Shown: one piece after another, positions 49,469 through 58,750 of the stretch
Layout: every line of letters begins with the position of its first letter
How positions within the stretch are numbered: the first letter of the stretch is position 1
NCBI GenBank assembly: GCA_964583335.1
Contig: CAZOVG010000010.1
Location: 1-62,717, forward strand
Direction: 5' to 3'
Origin: JAGNKE01 sp964583335
GTDB lineage: Bacteria > Pseudomonadota > Alphaproteobacteria > Micavibrionales > Micavibrionaceae
DNA length: 62,717 bases
The notes under the pieces: generated by a model
Database searches by the model: none
Told to the model about the DNA's origin: nothing
What the model saw: the letters and a program-made list of their open reading frames with translations, nothing else
Made by a program: the position numbers and the translations under genes

Positions 49469-50146
49469 TCAAAGGCGGCGGTCGCCGACGAGGATCAGGC
49501 GCGGGCGCTCGGATTTCGCAGCACGGTGGACGAAGGCGCGGCGGCGGTCGCTGGCCAGAATTTTCCTGATCAGCTTTGCGAAGATTCCGCCTGTTTTATT
49601 TCGGACGCGCTGTTTCCAGATGTCGCCGGGGCGGAAGGCGAAGACGGACGCCCCTTCCTTGCAGATCGCCTTATGGCCCTGAACCCGCAGCACGTCGTCG
49701 TTGCGGACATATTCCGTCACGGGGTTGTTATAACACGTCATGAAGCGGTCGAAATTCCGCATCACGCCATCGACATGGAAGTCGTGAGTGGTCGCGTCTT
49801 CGGTGTACGTCTTGAGGATGCGTACGTGCGGACGCGCACCGGAATGATGGAAAAACTCCATATCTGTCAGAACGACGTCCAGCGCTGCGCGGAGCGGTCC
49901 CTCCTCCAGATCTTCGCGAAAGGCTTCGAGTTTATGCTTGTCGGCGTATTTGATGAAGATCTCCTCTTCCTCCAGACCGAAATGCACGGCCATGCGTTCG
50001 GCGAGCGTGTCGAAGTCGCCCCGGAGGCGGCGCGGGTAGAGGATGACGTTGGCGAAGGCGCCAAAATCAGTCTGCAAAAGGGCGCACAGGTCGCCGACGA
50101 CCTTTATCCCCTCATATCCGGCTGGTATATAGTTTTTTTCCTGCAT
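49469..50146 (-). CDS. DUF1826-like putative oxygenase-fold protein 2
   Basis: A 225-residue paralogue of the preceding gene, with the same order: HDFHVDG (His124, Asp126), MTCYNNPVTEYVRNDDV, AFRPGDIWKQRV and AFVHRAAKSERPRLILVGD (His207, Arg216). The start was set at ATG 50146 (MQEKNYIPAG); a TTG six codons earlier is possible but has no ribosome binding site. The two proteins share perhaps 40 percent of residues by eye, with all metal-ligand candidates kept in both. Gap to the next paralogue is 55 bases. Confidence 0.7.
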   Translation of the reverse strand: MQEKNYIPAGYEGIKVVGDLCALLQTDFGAFANVILYPRRLRGDFDTLAERMAVHFGLEEEEIFIKYADKHKLEAFREDLEEGPLRAALDVVLTDMEFFHHSGARPHVRILKTYTEDATTHDFHVDGVMRNFDRFMTCYNNPVTEYVRNDDVLRVQGHKAICKEGASVFAFRPGDIWKQRVRNKTGGIFAKLIRKILASDRRRAFVHRAAKSERPRLILVGDRRL

Positions 50147-50225
50147 ATGTATATAGTGTAGCAAATATGGGTTTTTTTATCGTAAAAATTCGTATTATGA
50201 CCAGAGCGTGCGGGGGTTTTTACTT

Positions 50226-51599
50226 ATGCGTCTTATGATTATCGGCCAACTTGAGGGATATATCTCGCAGGCGGGGAAGATCGCGCTTCAGCGCGGTGCG
50301 AAGGTCATTCATTGCGAGGATACCGTGCAGGCGCTGGGCGCCCTGATGAACGGCAAGGGCGCGGATCTCGTGATGATCGACGTCAAACAGAAGATCGGCG
50401 ATTTTATCGAGCGGCTCAAGGCGGAGCGTATTCATCTGCCCGTGGTCGCCTGCGGGGTCGGTACGGACGCGCGGTCGGCCGTGAAGGCCATTCAGGACGG
50501 GGCCAAGGAATATGTTCCTTTGCCGCCGGACGCCGAGTTGATCGCCGCCATTATCGAGGCGGTGACGGACGATAACAGCAAGATGATCGCCAACGACCCG
50601 TCGATGAAGGCGGTCGTGGCGCTGGCCGACAAGATCGCGCCGTCGGAGGCGACGGTGCTGATTACCGGAGAATCCGGGACGGGCAAGGAGGTCATGTCGC
50701 GGCATATCCATGTGAAATCCAAGCGCAAGAACGGGCCGTTTATTGCGGTCAACTGCGCGGCCATCCCGGAAAATCTTCTGGAATCCGAGCTGTTCGGCCA
50801 CGAAAAGGGCGCGTTCACGGGCGCGAGCGCGCGGCGGATCGGCAAGTTCGAGGAAGCCAATGGCGGGACGCTGCTGCTCGACGAGGTGAGCGAGATGCAC
50901 GTCCAGCTTCAGGCCAAGTTGCTGCGCGCCCTTCAGGAGCGCGAGATCACCCGCGTGGGCAGCAACGATTCCGTCAAGGTGGATGTGCGGATCATCGCGA
51001 CCTCGAACCGGAACATGGAGCAATCGGTGCAGAAGGGCGAGTTCCGGGAAGATCTTTATTTCCGGTTGAACGTGGTTAACCTGCCCCTACCCCCCTTGCG
51101 GGAGCGGCCGGGCGACATCAAGGTTCTGGCGCAGTTTTTTATCGACAAGTACGCGGAAGCGAACGGGATGCCGACCAAGAAAATCTCGGCGGAGGCGATG
51201 CAGCTTTTGTGCGATTGCCAGTGGCGGGGGAATATCCGCGAGCTTGAGAACACGATGCACCGGGCGATCCTGATTTCCGCCGAGGCGGAGATTGAACCGG
51301 CAGCGGTGTTCCTTCAGAGCGGGCCACTCTCCACCCCCAGCGGGGAACCCAGACAGCCCCCCGTTGCTGCGGGCGAGGCCAAGCCGGTGCAGAACGAGGG
51401 CGCGGTCGAGAATTTGATCGGGCGGACGATTGCCGACGTGGAGCGGGATATGATCCTTAACACGCTGGATCACTGCCTTGGCAACCGGACGCACGCCGCG
51501 AAGATTCTGGGCATTTCCATCAGGACGCTGCGGAACAAGCTGAACCAGTATAAAGACGACGGGGCGGCCATTCCCGCCGCGCCCGCCGGACAAGCTTAG
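50226..51599 (+). CDS. flbD: Sigma-54 activator FlbD
   Basis: A 457-residue enhancer-binding protein that switches sigma-54 flagellar promoters on or off. The receiver-like domain (1-115) lacks the usual acidic pair near residue 10 (IIGQLEG) although Asp52 remains, fitting a phosphorylation-independent FlbD controlled by FliX. The ATPase has Walker A GESGTGKE (148-155), GAFTGA (195-200) and arginine-finger region ELFGHEKGAF. The C-terminal Fis-type helix-turn-helix ends THAAKILGISIRTLRNKL. The start was set at ATG 50226; a GTG six codons earlier is possible. Three sigma-54 promoters in the window are its likely targets. Confidence 0.95.
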   Translation: MRLMIIGQLEGYISQAGKIALQRGAKVIHCEDTVQALGALMNGKGADLVMIDVKQKIGDFIERLKAERIHLPVVACGVGTDARSAVKAIQDGAKEYVPLPPDAELIAAIIEAVTDDNSKMIANDPSMKAVVALADKIAPSEATVLITGESGTGKEVMSRHIHVKSKRKNGPFIAVNCAAIPENLLESELFGHEKGAFTGASARRIGKFEEANGGTLLLDEVSEMHVQLQAKLLRALQEREITRVGSNDSVKVDVRIIATSNRNMEQSVQKGEFREDLYFRLNVVNLPLPPLRERPGDIKVLAQFFIDKYAEANGMPTKKISAEAMQLLCDCQWRGNIRELENTMHRAILISAEAEIEPAAVFLQSGPLSTPSGEPRQPPVAAGEAKPVQNEGAVENLIGRTIADVERDMILNTLDHCLGNRTHAAKILGISIRTLRNKLNQYKDDGAAIPAAPAGQA

Positions 51600-51607
51600 G
51601 CTCGATC

Positions 51608-51910
51608 CTAGGCTGTTTCCTGCGCTTTTTTACAACAGGCGAAATTATATTCCATCGTGCCGAGCTTAATCAGGCCCAGAAACAGCGTGAGCTGGAGGAT
51701 CTGGAACAGAAGCACGCCGAGGGTCAGGGCGTGGAAAAAGCCGATATTGAACACTCCGCCGACCAGCGACCAGATCAGGAAGAAATCGACCGCGCTCTGG
51801 AAACTCCATCCTAAGCCCCTGTCCCTTTTGGCCAGAAGGCTGCGGTGTGTGCGCCATGAAAGGGCGAGCATCCAGATGTTGGCCGCGATGAAGAGGGCGA
51901 GAAACGCCAT
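51608..51910 (-). CDS. Small multi-pass membrane protein, unknown
   Basis: A 100-residue hydrophobic protein with about three helices (near 2-18, 38-57 and 62-83) and a final Cys pair (ACCKKAQETA). The start was set at ATG 51910, where GGGAG stands about ten bases upstream; a GTG 11 codons earlier is possible. It lies convergent with flbD (eight bases apart) and upstream of flhA on the other strand. I found no family. Confidence 0.55.
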   Translation of the reverse strand: MAFLALFIAANIWMLALSWRTHRSLLAKRDRGLGWSFQSAVDFFLIWSLVGGVFNIGFFHALTLGVLLFQILQLTLFLGLIKLGTMEYNFACCKKAQETA

Positions 51911-52050
51911 GTTTTGGTTCTCCCGATCCGCCCATTTTACCACGGGCGCGGGGCATTTGCATGTTTCGCGTTCCGGGGATAGAATGAATTCGCGGAACGG
52001 GTGCCCGTTCGCGCGCGTTTCTTTGTTATCCTCATTTTCCGTATTTCTTC

Positions 52051-54204
52051 ATGGCCGGTCCTACTCCCAATCTTCCTGCCTCTCGTCCGGGGTCCGGTGT
52101 CACCGGATCAATCGACCGTATGCGCGCCAGCCCCACGGGCGTGAGGCTCGCGCCGATCTTGCGTTCGGACGTGCTGTTCGCGCTCGGGATTATTACCATC
52201 ATTCTGTTCATGCTGATCCCCATGCCCACAGTGATGATGGATGCGGGGCTTTCGGTTTCCATCACGTTTTCGGTTTTGATCCTGATGACGGTGCTGTTCA
52301 TCCAGACGCCGCTTGAATTTTCGACCTTTCCCACGGTGCTTCTGATCTCCACGGCCTTGCGGCTGGGCCTGAACGTCGCGTCCACGCGCCTGATCCTTGA
52401 GAACGGGCATAACGGGCTGGACGCCGCCGGGGGGATTATCGAGGCGTTCGGAACCTTCATTATCAAAGACAGTTATGTCATCGGGGCGATTGTGTTCTCG
52501 ATTCTCGTGATCGTGAATTTCGTCGTTATCACAAAGGGTTCCGGGCGGATTGCAGAGGTCGCGGCGCGGTTCACGCTGGACGCCATGCCCGGAAAGCAGA
52601 TGGCGATCGATTCCGATCTTTCCGCCGGGATGATCAACGAAGACGAAGCCAAGGCGCGGCGCAAAAAGTTGGAACAGGAAAGCAATTTCTTCGGGGCCAT
52701 GGACGGCGCGGCGAAATTCGTGCGCGGGGACGCGATTGCGGGTTTGCTGATCGTCTTTATCAATATCATCGGCGGGATTGTGATCGGCACGGTTTCGGAG
52801 GGGATGACGCTGGCCGAGGCGGCCTCGAATTATACGATCTTGACGATCGGTGACGGGCTGGTGAGCCAGATTCCCGCGCTAATCGTCTCCGTTGCTGCGG
52901 GTTTGCTGGTCTCCAAGGCGGGGATCGAAGGATCGGCGGAGCAGCAGTTGTTCGAACAATTCGGGCGGTATCCGCGTGCGATGGCGATGAGCGCGGTTCT
53001 GACGCTGACGCTTGGCCTCGTTCCGGGCATACCGACCCTGCCCTTCGTCGTTCTGGCCTCGCTTATGGGCGGGATCGCGTATGTGTCGTTCCTGCGAACG
53101 GCGGACGCAGAGTTCGCCGCCGCCGAGGCCAAGCCCAAGCCGGGACAGCCGGGCGGGCCCGCCCCCGCCGACGAGCCGATTTCCAAGGCGCTGGCCATGG
53201 ATACGATCCGGCTGGAGCTGGGTTACGGGTTGCTGCCGCTCGTGCAGGGCGAAGGGGGGAACAAGCTGACCGACCAGATCAAGGGGCTGCGGCGGCAACT
53301 GGCGGAGGATATGGGGTATGTTCTGCCCGCCGTGCGGATTCAGGACAATCTGCAACTGCCGTCGAGCACGTATATCGTGAGCATCAAGGAGATCGAGGCT
53401 GGGCGCGGCGATATCCGGCCCAATATGCTGCTCTGCATGGACCCGAACGGGGATTCGATCACCCTGCCCGGCGAGAACACGCTGGAGCCGACCTTCGGCC
53501 TGCCCGCCATGTGGATCGACCCGCAATACCGTGAGGAAGCGCATTTCCGGGGGTATACGGTGGTGGACGCGCCGACGGTGGTGACGACGCACCTTACGGA
53601 AATTATCAAGGACAATATGCCGGATCTGCTGAATTACGCGGAGACGCAGAAGCTTTTGAACGAGATGCACAAGGATTACCAGAAGCTGGTGGCCGATGTG
53701 ATTCCGGGGCAAATCTCGCTGGGCGGATTGCAGAGGATTTTGCAGAATCTACTTTCCGAGCGGATTTCGGTGCGGAACCTGCCGACGATTCTGGAGGGGA
53801 TCGCGGAGGCCGCCGTCTATACGAAGAGCGTTGCGCAGATCACCGAGCATGTGCGCAGCCGCCTGTCGCGGCAGTTATGCGATTCGTATGCGGACTCCAA
53901 CGGGGTCCTGCCTCTCGTGACGCTCTCGCCTGACTGGGAGGGCGCGTTCGGCGAGGCGCTGATGGGCGACGGGGAGGACAAGCACCTGGCCATGCCGCCC
54001 AGCAAGCTGCAGGAATTCATCAACGCGATCCGCACGACCTATGACGCGCTCTCGCAGCAGGGGGTGACGCCGGTCCTGCTCACCTCCCCGCCGATCCGCC
54101 CGTATGTGCGGTCGGTGATCGAGCGGTTCAGGCCGCAGACGGTCGTGATGTCGCAGAACGAAATCCATCCGAAAGCGCGAATCCGCACGATGGGACAGGT
54201 TTAG
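52051..54204 (+). CDS. flhA: Flagellar export gate protein FlhA
   Basis: A 717-residue export gate subunit. Eight hydrophobic helices fill about residues 40-330, with the conserved loop PGKQMAIDSDLSAGMINEDE and KARRKKLEQESNFFGAMDGA. The cytosolic domain (about 370-717, for example QGEGGNKLTDQIKGLRRQLA and LPTILEGIAEAAVYTKSVAQ) binds export chaperones. Length is standard. It stands alone between the small membrane gene and the toxin-antitoxin pair rather than next to flhF, as it does in many genomes. Confidence 0.96.
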   Translation: MAGPTPNLPASRPGSGVTGSIDRMRASPTGVRLAPILRSDVLFALGIITIILFMLIPMPTVMMDAGLSVSITFSVLILMTVLFIQTPLEFSTFPTVLLISTALRLGLNVASTRLILENGHNGLDAAGGIIEAFGTFIIKDSYVIGAIVFSILVIVNFVVITKGSGRIAEVAARFTLDAMPGKQMAIDSDLSAGMINEDEAKARRKKLEQESNFFGAMDGAAKFVRGDAIAGLLIVFINIIGGIVIGTVSEGMTLAEAASNYTILTIGDGLVSQIPALIVSVAAGLLVSKAGIEGSAEQQLFEQFGRYPRAMAMSAVLTLTLGLVPGIPTLPFVVLASLMGGIAYVSFLRTADAEFAAAEAKPKPGQPGGPAPADEPISKALAMDTIRLELGYGLLPLVQGEGGNKLTDQIKGLRRQLAEDMGYVLPAVRIQDNLQLPSSTYIVSIKEIEAGRGDIRPNMLLCMDPNGDSITLPGENTLEPTFGLPAMWIDPQYREEAHFRGYTVVDAPTVVTTHLTEIIKDNMPDLLNYAETQKLLNEMHKDYQKLVADVIPGQISLGGLQRILQNLLSERISVRNLPTILEGIAEAAVYTKSVAQITEHVRSRLSRQLCDSYADSNGVLPLVTLSPDWEGAFGEALMGDGEDKHLAMPPSKLQEFINAIRTTYDALSQQGVTPVLLTSPPIRPYVRSVIERFRPQTVVMSQNEIHPKARIRTMGQV

Positions 54205-54238
54205 GGCCTCCCTAACCTTCTGACACCGTGACTTAAAT

Positions 54239-54298
54239 TATAGTATATTTACTATAATTTTACCTTTACAATATATAGTAAAATTGCTATATACTATC
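54239..54298 (+). promoter_or_regulatory. Operator repeats before the toxin-antitoxin pair
   Basis: Two inverted repeats: TATAGTA (54239-54245) with TACTATA (54250-54256), and TATAGTA (54274-54280) with TACTATC (54292-54298). AT-rich promoter-like words (for example TATACT) lie in the second pair. Such paired repeats are the usual binding sites for the antitoxin that represses its own operon. Confidence 0.75.
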
Positions 54299-54299
54299 T

Positions 54300-54689
54300 A
54301 TGGATAAAAGGTCACAAGGGAAGCCGTTAGACTGGATCGGCTCATCGCTGGAAGACCTGAAGGCCTTTCCCGACGCCGTTATGCAGACTTTCGGGTTCGA
54401 GCTTCATCAAGTCCAGCATGGCGAGATGCCGCGCACGGCCAAAGCGATGAAGGGAAAAGACCTAAGCGGCGTTTATGAACTGAAAGACAATCATGAGGGA
54501 AATACTTACAGGGCGGTCTATATAGCCAAGCTGAAAGATAAAATTTACGTCCTGCATTGCTTCCAGAAAAAGTCCAAAAGCGGGATAGCGACACCGCCCA
54601 AGGACATTGAGCTGATCAAGAAGCGTTTGAAGTTGGCTATAGAAGACAGCAAAAAGAAGGCGCCCGATAAGGAGAAAACGAATGACTGA
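54300..54689 (+). CDS. HigB-like (RelE/Gp49 family) toxin
   Basis: A 129-residue basic protein with the pattern of Gp49-like HigB toxins: LDWIGSSLEDLKAFPDAVMQ, AMKGKDLSGVYELKDN, and YIAKLKDKIYVLHCFQKKSK, followed by a Lys-rich tail. These toxins cut mRNA on the ribosome. The start ATG lies directly after two palindromes. It overlaps the antitoxin by eight bases, toxin first, the order of the higBA type. AT-rich composition suggests recent arrival beside flhA. Confidence 0.88.
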   Translation: MDKRSQGKPLDWIGSSLEDLKAFPDAVMQTFGFELHQVQHGEMPRTAKAMKGKDLSGVYELKDNHEGNTYRAVYIAKLKDKIYVLHCFQKKSKSGIATPPKDIELIKKRLKLAIEDSKKKAPDKEKTND

Positions 54690-55005
54690 GACAATCACCA
54701 GAGGTTCCGGCAACGTCTTTAAAGACCTTGGCTTTGATCATCCCGGCGAATATCAGGCAAAGGCCGACCTTGCCATGCAGGTTATAAAAATCATCGAGCA
54801 GCGCAAGCTGACCCAAAAACAGGCCGCCGAACTTATCGGGGCCGCGCAGCCTGATATATCCAAATTAAAGGCCGGTCAGCTCAAGGGTTTTACAATCGAT
54901 CGATTGTTTTCTTTCCTGCTTCATCTGGATAGAAACATCCAGATCCGCATCACTAAGCCAAAAGGCAAAAGCAAGCGCGGCGTGCTGGAAACCGTCGCCG
55001 CTTAG
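54682..55005 (+). CDS. HigA-like antitoxin (helix-turn-helix)
   Basis: A 107-residue protein with an XRE/MqsA-like helix-turn-helix (about 45-90: QRKLTQKQAAELIGAAQPDI then SKLKAGQLKGFTIDRLFSFL) and basic ends. It should neutralise the toxin by binding and should repress the operon through the inverted repeats before the toxin gene. It overlaps the toxin by eight bases. Family name is by pattern and gene order. Confidence 0.88.
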   Translation: MTETITRGSGNVFKDLGFDHPGEYQAKADLAMQVIKIIEQRKLTQKQAAELIGAAQPDISKLKAGQLKGFTIDRLFSFLLHLDRNIQIRITKPKGKSKRGVLETVAA

Positions 55006-55043
55006 CCGAAATACGCCCGGAATAATGTGTTGTCGGCCCGGGC

Positions 55044-56810
55044 TTACGTGTCGTTGGCGGGTTTCGGGAGCGCGTAGCTTTCCTTGCGGTGCATGGCGAT
55101 GATGCCTTCGGCGTCGCCTGCCTCTATTCCGGTTTTCTCCAAGAGTATTTTGACAAGACGCAGCGAGGATTCGTAGGCTTCGGGCACCACGGCAGTTGCG
55201 CCCGCGTCGAGGTAGCGCTGCATCGTGGCATTGTCGCGCGAGCGCAGGATCACGGGCAGGAGGGGCCAGCGGCTGCGGATATTACGGAGGATATTCTCGG
55301 TGACGGAGAAATCGTCGATGGTGATGACGACCGCTTTGGCCTTATCGACGCTGAGGTGGTTCCAGATGGCGGGCTGGGCGGCGTTGCCGACCACGACGGG
55401 GTAGCCCTGCGCGTGGAAGCCGGAGACCTGCACCGCGTTGCGGTCGATGGCGAGATAGGGAATTTTTTGTCCCTCCAGAATGTGGGCGAGGGTCTGCCCC
55501 ACCCGGCCGAAGCCGGCGATGATGACGTGGTTTTCGATATCCCGGTGGCCGGGCGGGCCCGTGCCCTCGGCCGCCTGTTCACGGCCCATGGTCATGAGGC
55601 GTTCGGCATAGGGCGCGAGGCGCACGGTGAGCGGCGTGAGCAGCAGGGAGACCGCCGAGACAAGCAGGAAGAACTGCGCGTCCCCGGCGGGCATCAGCCC
55701 TCCGGCCAGAGCGAGGCCGATGACCATGAAGGCGAACTCCCCGCACTGGGCCAAGTAAACCGAAGCCTGCGCCGCGTGGCCCGCCGTCGCGCCGAACAGG
55801 CGAGCGACGGGATAGAAGCATACGGCCTTGATCAGGAAAATGCCGATCACCGAGACGGGCAGCCAGAGCGGGTTGTCCAGCACGGCGGCGATGTCGGTCT
55901 CCATGCCCACCGACAGGAAGAACACGCCGAGCAGGAGGCTTTTGACGGGCGAGAGGATCACGGCGACCTCGTGCCTGTATTCGGTTTCGGCGATCAGGAT
56001 GCCCGCGAGGAAGGCGCCCAGCGCCGCCGAAAGGCCGAAGGATTCGGTCAGGGCCGCGCAGCCGATGACCAGCAGCAGCGTGATGGCGAACATCCATTCC
56101 GCGTTTTGCGCCGGGGAAAGCGCGCGCAGCAGCGGGCGCAGCAATTTCTTGCCCATAAGGATAATCGAGCCCACGACCAAAGCGGCCGTCAGGAGGGCAC
56201 TGGCCAGTTGTGTGAGCAACGATCCTTCGCCCTGCCCCGCGAAGACGCCGACGAGGACAAGAATGGGGACGATGGCCAGATCCTGCATCAGGAGGACGGA
56301 AAAGCTGATCTGCCCCGCCGGGCGGGCGATCATGTGGCTGTCCACCAAAAGCTTCATGATGATCGCCGTGGAGGACAGGGCGAAGGCCGCGCCGATCAGG
56401 ATAGAGACCTGAAGGCTGTTGCCGAACCCCCAGGCCGTGACGCCGATGACCAAAGCGGTCAGAAGGACCTGGGCGCTGCCCATGCCCAGCACCCATTTGC
56501 GCAAATCCCACAGGCGGGAGAAGGTGAGTTCGAGGCCGATGGTGAACAGCAGGAAGGTTACGCCCAGTTCGCCGAATATATGGATCAGGGCGGTGTCGGT
56601 GACGACCAGAGGCGCAATCAGCGGGTAATCCTGCGCCAACAACCCCAGCGCGTGGGGGCCGAGAAGCAGACCGCAGAAGAGATAGCCGATGACGGGCGAT
56701 ATGCGGCGGATCTGCAGCGCGGGGATGATAAACCCCGCCACGGCGAGAATCAGCAGGATGCCCGAAAGCAGATCGGTCACGTTGTGGGGCATATCCATCG
56801 CGTCAGTCAT
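55044..56810 (-). CDS. Cation:proton antiporter, KefB/YbaL type (CPA2)
   Basis: A 588-residue inner-membrane transporter. About 12 hydrophobic helices (about 10-395) include the CPA2 core ATESFGLSAALGAFLAGILI and QDLAIVPILVLVGVFAG. A cytosolic TrkA-N (RCK) domain begins with HVIIAGFGRVGQTLAHILEG (about 428-447), binding nucleotide. It probably exchanges K+ or Na+ for H+. The exact ion cannot be read. It lies outside the flagellar functions, between the toxin-antitoxin pair and the secreted-protein gene, and is the only standard transport gene in the window. Confidence 0.93.
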   Translation of the reverse strand: MTDAMDMPHNVTDLLSGILLILAVAGFIIPALQIRRISPVIGYLFCGLLLGPHALGLLAQDYPLIAPLVVTDTALIHIFGELGVTFLLFTIGLELTFSRLWDLRKWVLGMGSAQVLLTALVIGVTAWGFGNSLQVSILIGAAFALSSTAIIMKLLVDSHMIARPAGQISFSVLLMQDLAIVPILVLVGVFAGQGEGSLLTQLASALLTAALVVGSIILMGKKLLRPLLRALSPAQNAEWMFAITLLLVIGCAALTESFGLSAALGAFLAGILIAETEYRHEVAVILSPVKSLLLGVFFLSVGMETDIAAVLDNPLWLPVSVIGIFLIKAVCFYPVARLFGATAGHAAQASVYLAQCGEFAFMVIGLALAGGLMPAGDAQFFLLVSAVSLLLTPLTVRLAPYAERLMTMGREQAAEGTGPPGHRDIENHVIIAGFGRVGQTLAHILEGQKIPYLAIDRNAVQVSGFHAQGYPVVVGNAAQPAIWNHLSVDKAKAVVITIDDFSVTENILRNIRSRWPLLPVILRSRDNATMQRYLDAGATAVVPEAYESSLRLVKILLEKTGIEAGDAEGIIAMHRKESYALPKPANDT

Positions 56811-56885
56811 GGTCAGAGGCCCTGCTACATCGGGTTATTCAGCCTTTCAGTTTGCAGACCGCGAAGGGAAAAGCAATGACCCGCG

Positions 56886-57506
56886 TCAATTTTTCGGTTC
56901 GAGGACGACCTCGACATTGCAACGGCTTTTCTCGAACCGGATCAGGCCCGCCGGGCTGATGTTCAATTCGTCGTCGCAGAGCATGGATTGTTCAGCCTTC
57001 ATCAGCATCGCGCCTTCGGGCGACACAACCCGCACGAAAGAAATACCGAAGGAGGTGTTTTTGACCTTGGCGTGTTTGCCATCGTCGGAGAGTTTTACGG
57101 CCAGAAGGTTCGTCTTGAGGGACTGGACGCGGCTGGTGCGGGCGCCCTCCTTCGTCTTGAGGATCAGCTGGCGCTTATCGAGGGTCATTTCCTCCGTCTG
57201 GGCCTGCGGTGCGCCGGGGATGCGGGAGATGATCTTCATCCAGGCGCTGAGCTTTTCGTCGGCGTGTTTTTTAATAAACTCGACGGTTTCCTCGGTTCCG
57301 GCCAGTTGGGCGGCGACCGAGCTTTGATAAAATTTTTCCACGGCCGCGCGGTCCATCGCCCCTGCGGGCTGGGCGGGGGCGGATTGCGCCTGTTCCGGCG
57401 CGACGGGCTCGGGCTGCGGCTGGGCCGATGCCGCCGACATCAGGGCGGGCGCGACGAAAAGGGCCAGAGCGGCGCAGAACAACCATTTTCCGTATTTAGA
57501 CTGCAT
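56886..57506 (-). CDS. Secreted protein of unknown function
   Basis: A 206-residue exported protein. The start was set at ATG 57506, which opens a clean signal peptide (about 1-32, ending SAASAQ); AAGG lies two bases upstream, close for a ribosome binding site, and the longer frame to 57683 has no support. A Pro/Gln/Glu linker (about 33-50) precedes a domain (55-206) with helices and strands and a Cys in the tail (LCDDELNI, SRCNVEVV). I know no family. It is divergent from flhF, leaving about 210 bases between. Confidence 0.7.
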   Translation of the reverse strand: MQSKYGKWLFCAALALFVAPALMSAASAQPQPEPVAPEQAQSAPAQPAGAMDRAAVEKFYQSSVAAQLAGTEETVEFIKKHADEKLSAWMKIISRIPGAPQAQTEEMTLDKRQLILKTKEGARTSRVQSLKTNLLAVKLSDDGKHAKVKNTSFGISFVRVVSPEGAMLMKAEQSMLCDDELNISPAGLIRFEKSRCNVEVVLEPKN

Positions 57507-57718
57507 CACCTTGAGCGCTCCCGTGGCTTTATCTCTTCGTATGCCCCATTTTACCGGAGAACGCGGCGTTCGGCAAAAGGTTCGTGGCGCGGCTGGTGCG
57601 GGCGGCGGGAGCATGTTTATTAAGATAATATCGTGAAGGTGGGGATTTTTATGTTTATACTCTGGCGAACCGATTCGTAACATTTTACAATAAAAGCGTG
57701 ATTCGCTGCTGATTTTCC

Positions 57719-58750
57719 ATGCGTTTAAAGACGTTTACCGCCAACACAATGACCGAAGCAATGCAAATGGTACGGAAGGCTCTGGGTGAGGACGCCATCA
57801 TCGTGGCCACCAAGGAGGAGGCTGGCGGCAAGACGGTGCGCGTCACGGCCGCGGTTGAACCGGCCTTTGAGATCGGGCCGCGGGGACTTCGGGAAAAAGA
57901 GGACTGGCTTCAATATGACCGCGAAGACGAGATCGGCGCGGTCGCGGAGAAGCTGACCGAGGCGATGCTGCGCCATGCTGTGCCCGATGAAATCATCGAT
58001 CAGGTCGTCTCCTGCGCGACCGTCATGGGGCTGGAAGATCCCGGCACGGCAATGATCGCCTCCATCGAGCATCTGTTTTCCTTCAGACCCCTGCCTATCG
58101 CCGCGTTGAAAAAGCCCGTGATGCTGGTCGGGCCGCCGGGGTCGGGCAAGACGCTGGCCGTGGCCAAGATGGCCGCGCGGGGCACGATGAACGGGCTTCG
58201 GGTCGGCGTCATTTCCACCGACACGGTGCGGGCGGGCGGCGTGGAGCAGCTGGAAGCCTTCACGCGGCTGCTTGAAATTCCGCTGCTCAAGGCGCGCAAC
58301 CCCGCCGAGCTTAAGGCGCTGACCGATAAGCTGACGGAGGAGAAGGATCAGGTGGTGGTCGATACGTCCGGCCTCAACCCGTTTAACCTTGAGGACGTCA
58401 AGGTTCTCGCGAAGCTGATCGTCACGGTTCAGGCGCGGCCCATCCTCGCCCTTCCAGGCGGGATCGACGCGGATGAATCCGGCGAGATGGCGCGCGTTTT
58501 CGCGACGATCGGGGTCAGTGAGGTTTTACCCACAAGAATTGACATCGCCCGCAGACTGGGCGGTATATTGGCCGCTGCGCACCATGGATCCTTGAGTCTG
58601 AGCGATTACAGCCATACCCCGATGGTTTCGCAGGGGCTTGCGCCGCTGAGCCCAAAGACGTTATCTAGATTGTTGATGCCCAGCGCGTATCGGGATGCGC
58701 GCACCCGGCGTATCATCAAGCCCACCCAAACTTCAGGGAACCGGACATGA
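57719..58750 (+). CDS. flhF: Flagellar polar-placement GTPase FlhF
   Basis: A 343-residue SRP-type GTPase that places the flagellum at the pole. It starts MRLKTFTANTMTEAMQMVRK, the FlhF signature. The N-terminal helical part spans to about 125. The G domain has GPPGSGKTLAVAKM (P loop, about 139-152), TDTVRAGGVEQLEAF (G2/G3 zone) and VVVDTSGLNPF (in place of the usual DTAGR, so the Arg is lost). The C-terminal part ends in a basic tail. It overlaps flhG by four bases. Confidence 0.93.
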   Translation: MRLKTFTANTMTEAMQMVRKALGEDAIIVATKEEAGGKTVRVTAAVEPAFEIGPRGLREKEDWLQYDREDEIGAVAEKLTEAMLRHAVPDEIIDQVVSCATVMGLEDPGTAMIASIEHLFSFRPLPIAALKKPVMLVGPPGSGKTLAVAKMAARGTMNGLRVGVISTDTVRAGGVEQLEAFTRLLEIPLLKARNPAELKALTDKLTEEKDQVVVDTSGLNPFNLEDVKVLAKLIVTVQARPILALPGGIDADESGEMARVFATIGVSEVLPTRIDIARRLGGILAAAHHGSLSLSDYSHTPMVSQGLAPLSPKTLSRLLMPSAYRDARTRRIIKPTQTSGNRT

